DNA of 33,868 nucleotides from Candidatus Cryptobacteroides faecavium (GCA_017694995.1 JADIMB010000005.1:1-33868), one strand, 5' to 3'. Shown: positions 23,430 to 33,400, counted from the stretch's first letter. Numbers and translations: made by a program. Notes: generated from the sequence alone by a model not told the origin.

Positions 23430-26400
23430 GTGGCAGTAGCCATCACTTCCGTCATTATCGCAGGGATCCTGTCCATACAGACCCCGCGTGTCCAGACATG
23501 GCTTTCACAGAAGATCATCGGGAAAGTCACTGCAGGAGCCGATGCCAGAATCAATTTCGGCAAGATACACATCAAGCCATTCAACACCGTCATTATCAAG
23601 GATGTGGAAGTCATCGACAAGAACCCGTGCGACACTTCGGCCAGGGACACTCTCTTCAGCGCGCAATACATAATAGCCAGGCTGTCGCTGAGGGGGCTGA
23701 GGGACAAGGAAGGGATACATATCGGAAGGACCTATGTCAGAGGAGCCAGGATGAATATGGTGATAGAGGACAGCCAGACCAACCTGGAAAGGATGTTCGG
23801 GATAAGGAAAGACAGGGTCAAAAAAGACAGCCATGCCAATGTGTTCGATATCCGGCGGGCCATAGTAAACGGCATGACATTCCGCCTGCAGAACTTCAGG
23901 AAAGACAGTAAGGACTATGACGAGGGGATAGACTGGGATGACCTTGAGGTCACTGACATAAACATAGAAGCCAGGAATCTGAAACTGGCTGACAAGATAA
24001 TGTCAGGGACTCTGGACATGCTCACATTCCGTGAGAAAAGCGGCTATGTGTGCACCGGAATGTCAGGAAGCGTGAAGGCAGGACGCGGGTCAAGCGCCAT
24101 AAGCGACCTGTCCATTTCAGACGAATGGTCGGAAGTGCACATCCCAGGGTTCACTATGAAATACTCGTGCGCACAGGATTTCAAGGACTTCATAGACAAG
24201 ATACGGATTGAGGCAGGCATAGGGAAAAGCCGGCTGAGCATGAACACACTGAAATATTTCGTGCCCGGTCTGGACATGGAGCCGCTCACCATGGACATAG
24301 ACGGCGCGGAGATACAGGGGAATGTAAGCGACTTCAGCATAGGGAGGCTTGAGGCCAGAGTCTCCGGCAGCGATGCGTCACTGGCAGTTAAAGGCAGGGT
24401 GACAGGGCTTCCTGATATCCGGAGCACCACTGCCGACATAAGAATCGACACACTCAGTTTCACCACCGGTGCCATAGAAGAAATAATTGCGTCAGTCTCA
24501 GGAAAAGAGATACCGGAGCTGTCCGGATATGCAAAAGGCCATGTATTCAGATTCAGAGGAGTGGCAAGAGGCGGGATCAACAGCCTCAATGTGGGTGGAG
24601 TGTTCAAATCCGGGCTGGGGTCCGTGGTGCCTAAACTGCATATCAAAGGCCTGCTTGACAAGGATTCGGTCACTGTGGTTTCAGGAAAACTCAGGACATT
24701 CGACCTGGACATAGGGAAAGCTGTCGGCTCCGACATCATTCATGAGTGCACCATGAATTCAAGCCTCAAGGCATCATTCGGGAAAGAGGGCCCAAGGCTT
24801 GAAATAGACTCCCTGATTGTGGACAGGCTTAATGTAAACGGATACGATTACAGCGGGATAGCGGCGGCAGGCACACTGGAGCAGGATGCATTCGACGGCA
24901 AAATCGTGTGCAGCGACCCGAACCTGAGCTTTCTTTTCCAGGGGATATTCACTGTATCAAGCAAGACAAGGAACGGGCTTTACAAATTCTACGCGAACAT
25001 CGGATACGCAGACCTCAACGCGATGAACCTGGACAAACGGGGAATGTCGAGGATAAGCCTTCAGACAAGCGCCGACTTCACAAGAGTGAAGGGCAGGGAC
25101 CTGCTTGGCAATATCAAGGCGGACAACATAGTCCTGGAGAACGAGCACGGCAAATACGACATCGGGGACATCACCGTATCCTCACATTCCAGCGACAGTC
25201 TGTACAGGATCAAACTTGCATCCGATTTTGCATCCGGCTCGTTCATCGGGAGCGGTTCGCTTCCTGAATTCATAAAGGACTTCAAGGATCTCGCCCTGAA
25301 AGAGCAGCTCCCTGCAATATACTCCGATTCCGCCTACGTCTGGAACGGCAACAGATACGACCTGTCCCTCAGCCTTTCCAACACGATGGACCTCCTGTCG
25401 TTCCTTGCCCCGGGCGTATATATTGCGGACAATACAGAAATGGGCATGAGCATCAGCGGGGACGGCATCATAAAAGGCAAGCTGAAATCCCAGAGGCTGG
25501 CGTACAGGGAACAGTTCATCAAGGACCTGACATTCGATTTCAGGAGCGACACCACCGGGTTCAGCGGAGAAATGCTGAGCGAGACAATCAACGCCGCCAC
25601 TCTCTCCCTGAAGAACAACAGCCTGAAACTGTATGCGAAAGACAACCACATCGGGGCAGGCTTCACATACGACAACCAGGGGGAGCTCGTGAACCGGGGC
25701 GAACTGTATATTCTCGGAGACCTGTCCCGCAGACCGGACGGCAAACTCCATTCAAAGATCTCCCTGCTTCCGTCAAGCGTATATCTCAACGCCAGGGAAT
25801 GGAGCATAATGCCTTCAGAACTGACAATATGCGACAAGGACATAGATGTGACCAACATTGAATTCACAAGCGGAGAGCAGTCCCTGAGGATATTCGGAGG
25901 ACTTTCCGACTCTGTTGAAGACACACTGACCCTGGATGTGGAAAGATTCGACATCTCCATCATCAACCCGCTCCTGGGAAAGACCGCCGCATTTGCCGGG
26001 ACGGCTACCGGGAAAGCCCTTCTTGCCTCGTCCGGTAAAGGCAAGTCGCTTTCCGTCGACTTCCTGTGCGACTCGGCAAACATATCAGGCTCCCGCATGG
26101 GCACAGTGAGAATGGGATGCCGGTGGGACAACAGTTCTGACATCATCAGCCTCGAGGCGGTGAACTTCATGGACGGGAAGACCAGCTTCGACATAAAAGG
26201 CAGCTATGCGGCCGGGAGCAAGGAAATCGGGGCATCCGCCCTGTTCAGCGGCTTCGACCTGTCATGCGTCTCGGCGTATACGGGCGGTATCTTCAGCGAG
26301 ACTTCCGGTGCTCTTTCAGGGGAATTCCGGGTCAGCGGGAAGACTTCCGGGCTCGGGATAGAAAGCACCGGGGCGAGATTCGACAATGCTCTCCTGAGGA

Positions 26401-27917
26401 TAGCTTTCACCAACGTGCCATATACTGTCAACGGCAACTTCAGGGTAGACAGCCGGGGCGTATATTTCGATGACATTTCCCTTGCAGACAGATTCGGCAA
26501 CCAGGGCAAAGTCACCGGGGAAATAACTTATGAAAACTTCAGGGACATAAAGTTCGACACGAGGATAAATGCGGAAAGGATAGAATGCATAAACCTGGAC
26601 GAAAAGATGAGCGATGCGTTCTACGGAAACATTTTCGCCACCGCAGGGATTTCCATCACCGGCCCGCTCAACTCCATGAAAATGGCCGTCGAAGCCACCA
26701 CCACAGGTCAGGGCCAGCTGCATGTACCTGTTTCCGGGTCAGCGACATCAAGCTCAAGTGACCTGTTGACATTCAAGCAGATAAAAGTAGACAAAGCAAT
26801 CGACCCATACGAGATAATGATGTCAAGGCTTCAGAAAAGGGAGAAGTCAAAGAGCAACTTCGAGATAAACCTCATCGTGGCCGCCACCCCTGGCATAGAA
26901 GCATTCGTCGAAATAGACAAGTCCACAGGGAACGTATTGTCCGGCTACGGATCAGGGACCATTGACCTTGACATCAATCCAGGGAAGGATATCTTCAACA
27001 TAAGCGGTGACTATACGCTCGCCGGAGGAAGCTACAGGTTCGTCACGCTCGGGTTTGCGAAGGATTTCTCCATAAACGAAGGGAGTTCCGTCAAGTTCAA
27101 CGGGGACATCATGGAAAGCATCCTGGACATCGACGCCACATACATGACCAAGACATCCCTTGGTACACTCATTGCCGACACTTCCTCAGTAAGCACCAGA
27201 AGGCTTGTGGAATGCGGCATACATATCTCCGACAAAATCAGCAACCCGAGGTTCCAGTTCAGCATCAACGTTCCGGACATAGACCCTACGGTAAAAGCCA
27301 GGGTAGAAAGTGCGCTGAGCACAGAGGACAAAGTGCAGAAACAGTTCCTTTCCCTGCTGGTATCCAACAGTTTCCTGCCTGACGAACAGTCCGGGATCGT
27401 GAACAATACCTCCCTGCTCACCTCGAACGTCTCGGCAATAATGTCCAACCAGCTGAACAACATCTTCCAGAAGCTTGACATCCCGCTGGACCTGGGTCTC
27501 AACTACCAGACAAACGACAGGGGGAACGACATCTTCGATGTGGCCGTATCGACACAGCTCTTCAACAACAGGGTGATAGTCAACGGCAACATCGGCAACA
27601 GGCAGTACACATCCGGAAGCACCAACAATGATGTCGTGGGAGACCTGGACATCGAGATAAAGATAGACAGGCCGGGGGCATTCAGGCTCAACCTGTTCTC
27701 CCACTCTGCAGACCAGTACACCAACTATCTGGACAACTCCCAGAGAAACGGAGTCGGCCTGACATACCAGCAGGAGTTCAACAGTTTCAAGGAATTCTTC
27801 AGGAAGATGTTCTCCGGAAAGAAAAAGAAGGAAGACCTCCAGAGGAAAGAGGAGCAGGCCCTGCTCAATGAAGAGAAAGTGACAATAAAGATCAATAGTG
27901 ACAATGGCAGCAAGTAA
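23430..27917 (+). CDS. tamB: TamB-like translocation and assembly protein (DUF490 / AsmA-like giant)
   Basis: The 1495-residue frame encodes a very long beta-rich protein. The N-terminal helix (VAVAITSVIIAGILSIQTP) is followed by VQTWLSQKIIGKVT and long repeats of amphipathic strands, as in bridge-like lipid transporters of the AsmA/TamB group. The C-terminal TamB domain (about 1130-1450) includes PGIEAFVEID, GSGTIDLDINPGKD and ISGDYTLAGGSYRF. It probably spans the periplasm, moving phospholipid or aiding outer-membrane protein assembly. The position given uses GTG at 23430. The frame is open upstream and IRRLLKILWL before it looks like part of the true N-terminus, but no ATG, GTG or TTG supplies it. 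It is followed, with a 14-base overlap, by the RsmI-like gene. Confidence 0.85.
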   Translation: MAVAITSVIIAGILSIQTPRVQTWLSQKIIGKVTAGADARINFGKIHIKPFNTVIIKDVEVIDKNPCDTSARDTLFSAQYIIARLSLRGLRDKEGIHIGRTYVRGARMNMVIEDSQTNLERMFGIRKDRVKKDSHANVFDIRRAIVNGMTFRLQNFRKDSKDYDEGIDWDDLEVTDINIEARNLKLADKIMSGTLDMLTFREKSGYVCTGMSGSVKAGRGSSAISDLSISDEWSEVHIPGFTMKYSCAQDFKDFIDKIRIEAGIGKSRLSMNTLKYFVPGLDMEPLTMDIDGAEIQGNVSDFSIGRLEARVSGSDASLAVKGRVTGLPDIRSTTADIRIDTLSFTTGAIEEIIASVSGKEIPELSGYAKGHVFRFRGVARGGINSLNVGGVFKSGLGSVVPKLHIKGLLDKDSVTVVSGKLRTFDLDIGKAVGSDIIHECTMNSSLKASFGKEGPRLEIDSLIVDRLNVNGYDYSGIAAAGTLEQDAFDGKIVCSDPNLSFLFQGIFTVSSKTRNGLYKFYANIGYADLNAMNLDKRGMSRISLQTSADFTRVKGRDLLGNIKADNIVLENEHGKYDIGDITVSSHSSDSLYRIKLASDFASGSFIGSGSLPEFIKDFKDLALKEQLPAIYSDSAYVWNGNRYDLSLSLSNTMDLLSFLAPGVYIADNTEMGMSISGDGIIKGKLKSQRLAYREQFIKDLTFDFRSDTTGFSGEMLSETINAATLSLKNNSLKLYAKDNHIGAGFTYDNQGELVNRGELYILGDLSRRPDGKLHSKISLLPSSVYLNAREWSIMPSELTICDKDIDVTNIEFTSGEQSLRIFGGLSDSVEDTLTLDVERFDISIINPLLGKTAAFAGTATGKALLASSGKGKSLSVDFLCDSANISGSRMGTVRMGCRWDNSSDIISLEAVNFMDGKTSFDIKGSYAAGSKEIGASALFSGFDLSCVSAYTGGIFSETSGALSGEFRVSGKTSGLGIESTGARFDNALLRIAFTNVPYTVNGNFRVDSRGVYFDDISLADRFGNQGKVTGEITYENFRDIKFDTRINAERIECINLDEKMSDAFYGNIFATAGISITGPLNSMKMAVEATTTGQGQLHVPVSGSATSSSSDLLTFKQIKVDKAIDPYEIMMSRLQKREKSKSNFEINLIVAATPGIEAFVEIDKSTGNVLSGYGSGTIDLDINPGKDIFNISGDYTLAGGSYRFVTLGFAKDFSINEGSSVKFNGDIMESILDIDATYMTKTSLGTLIADTSSVSTRRLVECGIHISDKISNPRFQFSINVPDIDPTVKARVESALSTEDKVQKQFLSLLVSNSFLPDEQSGIVNNTSLLTSNVSAIMSNQLNNIFQKLDIPLDLGLNYQTNDRGNDIFDVAVSTQLFNNRVIVNGNIGNRQYTSGSTNNDVVGDLDIEIKIDRPGAFRLNLFSHSADQYTNYLDNSQRNGVGLTYQQEFNSFKEFFRKMFSGKKKKEDLQRKEEQALLNEEKVTIKINSDNGSK

Positions 27918-28629
27918 CCATACGGATAAAGGACAGCTGTATCTCATCCCGTCCCCTATCGGAGACAACGACCCGTCTGAAGTGATACCGGCGGCAGTGC
28001 TTGACCTTATCCCGGAGATAAGCACATTCGTGGTGGAAGAAGTCAGGACCGCACGAAGATACCTCTCCAGGGCAGGTCTCAAAGGGAAGATAGACAGCCT
28101 GGATTTCCATGTCCTCAACGAACACACAAGGCCTGAAGAGATAGAAGGGTACGCCGGGCTTTTCGAAGACGGGAACGACGTTGGCCTGATATCCGAGGCC
28201 GGGCTTCCCGCAGTCGCCGACCCTGGAGCGCAGCTCGTGGCACTTGCCCACAGGCTAGGCATAAAGGTAGTGCCTCTGGTCGGCCCGTCATCACTGATGC
28301 TTGCCCTGATGGCCTCAGGGCTCAACGGCCAGTCCTTCACATTCTGCGGCTATCTCCCGGCCAAGCCCGATGAGAGGAAGGCCAGGCTCAGGGCCATAGA
28401 GAAACTGTCCGCATCCTCACAGCAGACACAGATATTCATAGAGACGCCATACAGGAACGATTCCATGCTCAAGGACATACTGCAGTGCTGCAGGGACACT
28501 ACACGAGTCTGCGTCGCTGCGGACATGACAACACCCCAGGCATATATAAGGACGCTTACTGTGGGCCAGTGGAAAAAAGAAGACACGGTCATAGGCAAAA
28601 GGCCCTGTGTGTTCCTGCTTCTTGCATGA
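27904..28629 (+). CDS. Short SAM-dependent methyltransferase of the RsmI (tetrapyrrole methylase) family
   Basis: The 241-residue protein (ATG at 27904, overlapping tamB by 14 bases; a GTG six bases earlier is possible) has the RsmI-type order of motifs. They are LYLIPSPIGDN at the start, GLISEAGLPAVADPGAQLV (as ISEAG, ADPGAQLV), VVPLVGPSSLMLALMASG and QIFIETPYRND. RsmI 2'-O-methylates C1402 of 16S rRNA. This one is shorter than E. coli RsmI (about 286 residues) and lacks its C-terminal domain. It belongs to a Bacteroidota subgroup whose target is not settled, so RsmI function should not be assumed. It sits in a row with tamB, folB and mtaB. Confidence 0.88.
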   Translation: MAASNHTDKGQLYLIPSPIGDNDPSEVIPAAVLDLIPEISTFVVEEVRTARRYLSRAGLKGKIDSLDFHVLNEHTRPEEIEGYAGLFEDGNDVGLISEAGLPAVADPGAQLVALAHRLGIKVVPLVGPSSLMLALMASGLNGQSFTFCGYLPAKPDERKARLRAIEKLSASSQQTQIFIETPYRNDSMLKDILQCCRDTTRVCVAADMTTPQAYIRTLTVGQWKKEDTVIGKRPCVFLLLA

Positions 28630-28689
28630 ATACAGGACAATATGATTCAGAACAATCCGTCACACAGACGGGCAACCCGATGTAAACCG

Positions 28690-29061
28690 ATGAAAAGGAA
28701 CGGCACACTTGAACTTGAAGGCATGGAATTCCATGCCTGCCACGGCTGTCTGGGACATGAGAAAATGGCCGGGAACCTGTTTACGGTAGATTTCAAGGCC
28801 ACAGTGGACATGTCGGCAGCCGCGTCAAGCGACTCGCTGGAAGACGCTCTGGACTACGGCAGGATATACGGGATAGTGGAGACGGTCATGAACGGGGAGC
28901 ATGCAGACCTGCTGGAGCATCTCGCAGGAAAGATCATGGCGGGGATAGAAAAGGAATTCCCGTACCTGGAGGAGTTCTCCGTCAGGGTCTCCAAGCGCAG
29001 GCCGCCTGTAAAAGGGGTGGCGGCATGGTCCAGGGTGACACTTTATCACAAACAAGACTGA
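28690..29061 (+). CDS. folB: Dihydroneopterin aldolase
   Basis: I place the start at 28690 (MKRNGTLELEGMEFHACHG). An upstream in-frame ATG at 28642 adds 16 residues unlike the family. The 123-residue product has the FolB order: LELEGMEFHACHGCLGHEK near the start, with the Glu that binds the pterin (GHEK), then DALDYGRIYGIVE, EHLAGKIMAGI and finally VRVSKRRPPV with the catalytic Lys. It cuts 7,8-dihydroneopterin to 6-hydroxymethyl-dihydropterin and glycolaldehyde in folate synthesis. No other folate gene is in the window. It ends four bases before mtaB. Confidence 0.94.
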   Translation: MKRNGTLELEGMEFHACHGCLGHEKMAGNLFTVDFKATVDMSAAASSDSLEDALDYGRIYGIVETVMNGEHADLLEHLAGKIMAGIEKEFPYLEEFSVRVSKRRPPVKGVAAWSRVTLYHKQD

Positions 29062-29065
29062 ACAA

Positions 29066-30376
29066 ATGACAGGAAAGAAGAAAATAGCATTCGTGACACT
29101 CGGATGCAAGCTGAACTACGCAGAGACATCAACATACGAAAGAGGATTCACCGACGCAGGACTGGAGGTGGTGCAATGGAATGACAAGGCCGACCTTTAC
29201 CTTGTGAACACGTGTACTGTGACAGAGCACTCCGACAAGAAGTGCCGCAATATCATCCGCAAGCTGCACCGGGTGTCCCCTGACGCGGAGATAGTCGTGA
29301 CCGGCTGCTATGCCGAACTGAAAAAGACGGAAATAGAAAAGATCGAAGGCGTCAGGTTCGTGTTCGGGGCCGGTGAGAAAAAAGCCGTAGTGCCTACCGT
29401 GCTGCACCACATTGCCGGAGAAGACGCTGAAGAGGGACTGCCAGTGCAGGACATCGGCCCGGAAATGCAGGAGAGCGACTGCGGCAGAGGGGCATCATCA
29501 TTCCTCCCGGCATACTCAAGCGGGGAAAGGACAAGATCCTTCCTTAAGGTACAGGACGGGTGCGACTATTTCTGCGCATACTGCACAGTGCCTTTCGCAA
29601 GAGGGCGCAGCCGCAACATCCCCATAATCGACCTGGTGGCCCAGGCACGGGAGATCGCCGCGGACGGGATAAAGGAGATAGTACTGACAGGGGTGAACAC
29701 AGGGGATTTCGGCAGGACCACAGGTGAAAAGTTCCTGGACCTGCTTAAGGCGCTAGACGGAGTGGACGGCATAGAAAGATACCGGATCTCATCAATAGAG
29801 CCGAATCTGCTGACAGAAGAGATCGTAGACTGGATAGCCTCGGGGACAAAGTTCCTCCCGCACTTCCACATACCGCTCCAGGCCGGGAGCGACACCATCC
29901 TCAAGGCCATGGGAAGAAGGTATGACACCGCTTCCTTCGAGCAGAAGATCAATTATATAAGGAAGAAAATGGAGAGACCCGGGGCACCGCATGTCTTTTT
30001 CGGGATAGATGTAATCGCAGGTTTCCCGGGAGAGACGGACGTCCTTTTCCAGGAGACTTATGATTTCCTGAAAGACCGGATCAGGCCTGCATTCATCCAC
30101 ATCTTCCCTTACTCCAGACGTAAAGGGACGAAGGCGGACATGATGAAGGGGCAAGTCCGGGATTCCGTCAAGACAGAAAGGGTGAAAAAACTCGAGGGGC
30201 TGTGCGGGATACTGCACGCGGAATTCCTGGAGCAGAACAGGGGGATACATGAGAAAGTCCTGTTCGAGAGCTCAGACAAGGACGGGAAGATGTACGGATA
30301 CACCGGGAACTACATAAGGATAGAAAGACCGTATGACCCTACGCTCGTGGGTAAGATAGCGGATATAATCATCTAA
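29066..30376 (+). CDS. mtaB: tRNA t6A37 methylthiotransferase MtaB
   Basis: The 436-residue radical SAM enzyme starts with an N-terminal domain (UPF0004) holding three cluster cysteines: Cys14 (TLGCKLNYAE), Cys50 (VNTCTVT) and Cys81 (TGCYAE). The radical SAM domain has CDYFCAYC (Cys166, 170, 173). A C-terminal TRAM-like segment follows (GKMYGYTGNYIRIERP). TLGCKLNYAE and the VNTCTVTEHSDKKCR segment point to MtaB rather than MiaB or RimO. It converts t6A37 to ms2t6A37 in tRNAs, acting after TsaD, encoded about 6 kb away. It is co-directional with folB (4-base gap) and the MBL protein (11-base gap). Confidence 0.94.
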   Translation: MTGKKKIAFVTLGCKLNYAETSTYERGFTDAGLEVVQWNDKADLYLVNTCTVTEHSDKKCRNIIRKLHRVSPDAEIVVTGCYAELKKTEIEKIEGVRFVFGAGEKKAVVPTVLHHIAGEDAEEGLPVQDIGPEMQESDCGRGASSFLPAYSSGERTRSFLKVQDGCDYFCAYCTVPFARGRSRNIPIIDLVAQAREIAADGIKEIVLTGVNTGDFGRTTGEKFLDLLKALDGVDGIERYRISSIEPNLLTEEIVDWIASGTKFLPHFHIPLQAGSDTILKAMGRRYDTASFEQKINYIRKKMERPGAPHVFFGIDVIAGFPGETDVLFQETYDFLKDRIRPAFIHIFPYSRRKGTKADMMKGQVRDSVKTERVKKLEGLCGILHAEFLEQNRGIHEKVLFESSDKDGKMYGYTGNYIRIERPYDPTLVGKIADIII

Positions 30377-30387
30377 AGCTACATGAT

Positions 30388-31287
30388 ATGGCAAGGCTTC
30401 AATTCTTGGGCACAGGCACCTCGCAGGGTGTGCCGATGATAGGATGCGGCTGCAATGTGTGCCGCTCCGCGGACTCCAGGGACAAAAGGCTGAGATCCTC
30501 GGCTTTCGTGGAATACGGCGGGCTGAAGATACTGGTGGACGCAGGCCCCGACTTCAGGACGCAGATGCTCAGGGCAGGAATAAGTCACCTGGATGCTATC
30601 CTGCTGACACACAACCACAAGGACCACACAGGAGGACTTGATGACGTGCGTGCGTTCAATTACATCGAGAAAGCCCCTATACGGATATACTGCGAGAAAT
30701 ATGTGGAAGACTCGCTCCGGATGGAATATTCCTATGCATTCGCCGAGCACAGGTATCCGGGAGTCCCCGAGTGGCAGATAACACATATAGGAGAGGACCC
30801 GTTCACGGTGACGGAGAACATACCTTCCATGAAACTTGTCTGGGTGGACAGGAAAGGGTATGAGAAAATCCCCGTTTCTCCGGAGCAGTGGGCCATGGAA
30901 CACCATCCCGACGAAATCCGTGACGGGAAGTACATACCGCGGCAGGCAGAAGTCATACCTGTAAGGGGGAAGCACTTCATGCTCCCGGTCCTAGGCTACA
31001 GATTCGGGAGAATAGCGTACCTGACTGACATGAACTCAATCCCCGAAAGCGAATTCGCCAAACTTGAAGGGCTGGAGCATTTCATAATAAACTGCGTGCG
31101 CCGAGGCAAGCACCTCTCGCACTTCTCCCTTGAAGAAGCTGTAGATGTAGCCCGGAAAGTGGGGGCAAGGCACTCATGGCTCACACACCTGTCCCACCAG
31201 CTTCCCGGGTACCAGGACCTGTGCAGAGAACTTCCGGAGGACATAAGGCCTGCATATGACGGGCTCGTGATAGAGTCCGTGGACTGA
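30388..31287 (+). CDS. MBL-fold (metallo-beta-lactamase) hydrolase, PhnP-like
   Basis: The 299-residue protein starts with FLGTGTSQGVPMIGCGCNVC, the PhnP/YycJ-like N-terminus with clustered cysteines. The metal motif THNHKDH is at residues 74-80, and DAGPDFR (51-57) and AYLTDMNSI supply further ligands. The later His (SWLTHLSHQ) completes a two-metal site. PhnP is a cyclic phosphodiesterase of phosphonate breakdown, but no phn genes are near. Bacteroidota have many such proteins, and the substrate (cyclic phosphodiester or nucleic acid) is not known. It ends the tamB-to-mtaB run and is convergent with recQ, with 57 bases between and no clear hairpin. Confidence 0.9.
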   Translation: MARLQFLGTGTSQGVPMIGCGCNVCRSADSRDKRLRSSAFVEYGGLKILVDAGPDFRTQMLRAGISHLDAILLTHNHKDHTGGLDDVRAFNYIEKAPIRIYCEKYVEDSLRMEYSYAFAEHRYPGVPEWQITHIGEDPFTVTENIPSMKLVWVDRKGYEKIPVSPEQWAMEHHPDEIRDGKYIPRQAEVIPVRGKHFMLPVLGYRFGRIAYLTDMNSIPESEFAKLEGLEHFIINCVRRGKHLSHFSLEEAVDVARKVGARHSWLTHLSHQLPGYQDLCRELPEDIRPAYDGLVIESVD

Positions 31288-31344
31288 CACCACATCCTCA
31301 AGACGGGCCACAGCCGCATTGTCCATTAAAATTCAAGGCCGCTT

Positions 31345-33255
31345 CTAAATCCTGTAGGGAGGGACCTTCCCCTTGTCGATAAGCTCGCGCAGCTGTCTGA
31401 GATAGTCTTCACCTCCGTCAGAGGCCGGGGAACCGAACTTGACGGAAATGTCGTTCAGGGTGTAGTCACCTTTCTTGTCTTCAAGGATGTAGGATGAGAG
31501 CGCCTTGCGGGTATCGGCAGGCCTGGAAGCAGCCGCACGGCAGATGTCGCACGTGCCGCAGTCCTCCGACTTCTCCTGTCCGAAATACTCCAGCAGATAA
31601 CGGCTGCGGCAGGTATCATCCTCACTTATATATGATATCATCTTCTCCGTCCTTGCCTCGGACGCACTCCTTAGCTGCACGTACCTGGCGGTACTCAGCC
31701 TGACATCCTTCGGATGCAGGCGGTCCTCACGCAGACAGATGACAGTAGTATGGTCACAAGGTATATACTTTATTATATGCTCCACAGAGAGCAGGTACAG
31801 GAGCCGCCTGAGCTGCGGGACACTGACACCTGAGACAGAGGCAAGATAATCCTCCTCTATAGGGACAGGATATGAGAACACACCCGTATAGCGCCTCATG
31901 AGCATCTCCGCGACAGAAGCCATCTCCTTCTGCGGGAATTCTATGTCATACAGGGCCTGGCGCGGGACGATGAACTGCACCCTGGCAGGTATGTCCGCGT
32001 CTTCGAGGACAGTCCAGTGCTCCTCCCTCTCTATATATTTAATGGAGTACCAGGCCATGGACCTGTTAAGATGGAAATGGCGGCAGAACTCTTCCAGGTC
32101 GAACTTGAGCTGCATACCTATCCCGGCCTCGTACGGGATCCCGTAGAAAGAGTGCACCTTGTGGTAGATGTCCTCTATATACTCTATTTCCGGATATGAC
32201 AGCTTCTCTATCTGGCGCAGCCTGCGCACGTCATTGCCGTTCCACAGCAGCACGGCATAGGAGCGTCTGCCGTCCCTGCCTGCCCTTCCGGCCTCCTGGA
32301 AATACGCTTCCGGAGAATCCGGCACGTCAAAATGCACCACATACCTCACGTCCGGCTTGTCAATCCCCATACCGAAAGCATTGGTACACACCATTATCCG
32401 GATTTTGTCCGATTTCCAGTCATTCTGCCTGGATGAGCGCAGGGCCGCCCCAAGTCCGGCATGGTAGAAGGAACTGGACAGCCCCTGTGACCTGAGGAAA
32501 GACGAAAGCTCCTCGCATCTGTTCCTGTTGCGGACATAGACAATGCCTGTCCCCGGGACTGATCGGCAGATAGATGCGAGCTGGCCCATCTTGTCCTCGC
32601 AGCGGCGCACTATGTAGGAAAGGTTCGGCCTCTCGAAGCCGCTTTTCAGCAGCAGCTTCTCCCTGAAACGGAGCTTTTCCATGATATCCTGCGCCACCTG
32701 CGGGGTGGCAGTGGCGGTCAGGGCTATCACCGGGGCGTCAACGATTTCCCTGAGCTTGCCCACCGTCAGATAGTCCGGACGGAGGTCATACCCCCACTGG
32801 GATATGCAGTGGGCCTCGTCCACCACGATATAGCTGACATCCATTTCCGTGACATACCGCCTGAAAAGCTCGGTGGAAAGACGCTCCGGGGAAAGATACA
32901 GGAACTTGAAGTCACCGTAGGCGGCATTGTTGAGACTGAGCTCCACCTCCCTGCGGGTCATCCCGGTGTAGACTGCAAGCGCCTTGATACCCCTGTCCGC
33001 CAGGTTCTGCACCTGGTCCTTCATCAGGGCGATCAGAGGCGTGACCACCAGTGCGATACCCTCCTTCATGAGAGCCGGGACCTGGAAGCACACCGACTTG
33101 CCGCCCCCTGTAGGCAGGATCGCAAGCACGTCCTTTCCCTCCGCCGCGGCCGTCACGATCTCCTCCTGCATCGGCCGGAATGAACCGTATCCCCAGTATT
33201 CCTTCAGCACATCAAGCGGGGATATGTCTCCACCGTCTTTATCCATACAATCCAT
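31345..33255 (-). CDS. recQ: RecQ-family ATP-dependent DNA helicase
   Basis: The 636-residue protein has the helicase core: FRPMQEEIV, Walker A LPTGGGKS (47-54), Walker B VVDEAHC (144-150) and the RecQ loop SQWGYDLRPDYL (in place of the E. coli QWGHDFRPEY). It continues with ALTATAT and the motif VI region YFQEAGRAGRDG. The zinc-binding region has CRSRYLLEYFG...CGTCDIC. A winged-helix segment follows. The C-terminal part after about residue 570 is short, so an HRDC domain of normal form is not evident. RecQ unwinds DNA 3'-5' in recombination and fork repair. The start is the first ATG (33255); Met4 is also possible. Confidence 0.93.
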   Translation of the reverse strand: MDCMDKDGGDISPLDVLKEYWGYGSFRPMQEEIVTAAAEGKDVLAILPTGGGKSVCFQVPALMKEGIALVVTPLIALMKDQVQNLADRGIKALAVYTGMTRREVELSLNNAAYGDFKFLYLSPERLSTELFRRYVTEMDVSYIVVDEAHCISQWGYDLRPDYLTVGKLREIVDAPVIALTATATPQVAQDIMEKLRFREKLLLKSGFERPNLSYIVRRCEDKMGQLASICRSVPGTGIVYVRNRNRCEELSSFLRSQGLSSSFYHAGLGAALRSSRQNDWKSDKIRIMVCTNAFGMGIDKPDVRYVVHFDVPDSPEAYFQEAGRAGRDGRRSYAVLLWNGNDVRRLRQIEKLSYPEIEYIEDIYHKVHSFYGIPYEAGIGMQLKFDLEEFCRHFHLNRSMAWYSIKYIEREEHWTVLEDADIPARVQFIVPRQALYDIEFPQKEMASVAEMLMRRYTGVFSYPVPIEEDYLASVSGVSVPQLRRLLYLLSVEHIIKYIPCDHTTVICLREDRLHPKDVRLSTARYVQLRSASEARTEKMISYISEDDTCRSRYLLEYFGQEKSEDCGTCDICRAAASRPADTRKALSSYILEDKKGDYTLNDISVKFGSPASDGGEDYLRQLRELIDKGKVPPYRI

Positions 33256-33371
33256 CTCCTTGTCAAGGTTTCAAACCGGATATAAAGAATTTTGTTTCGA
33301 AACTGTATTCTTTCGAATCAAAACCGCAGTATTGGCACATTTTGTGCAGATGTTGTCAGGTTTTGACGTGG

Positions 33372-33379
33372 CAAAAGTA
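33372..33379 (-). promoter_or_regulatory. Candidate -7 box (TACTTTTG) for recQ
   Basis: The minus-strand octamer fits TAnnTTTG, but the nearest upstream TTG leaves only a 15-base spacer. It lies 116 bases before the recQ ATG, which implies a long leader. The call is weak. Confidence 0.35.
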
Positions 33380-33400
33380 ATAAAATAATCATACCAAAAG

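Noticed and set aside
30388..31287. Phosphonate pathway PhnP
   Set aside because: Only the N-terminal pattern resembles PhnP and there are no phn genes nearby; left as an MBL-fold hydrolase.
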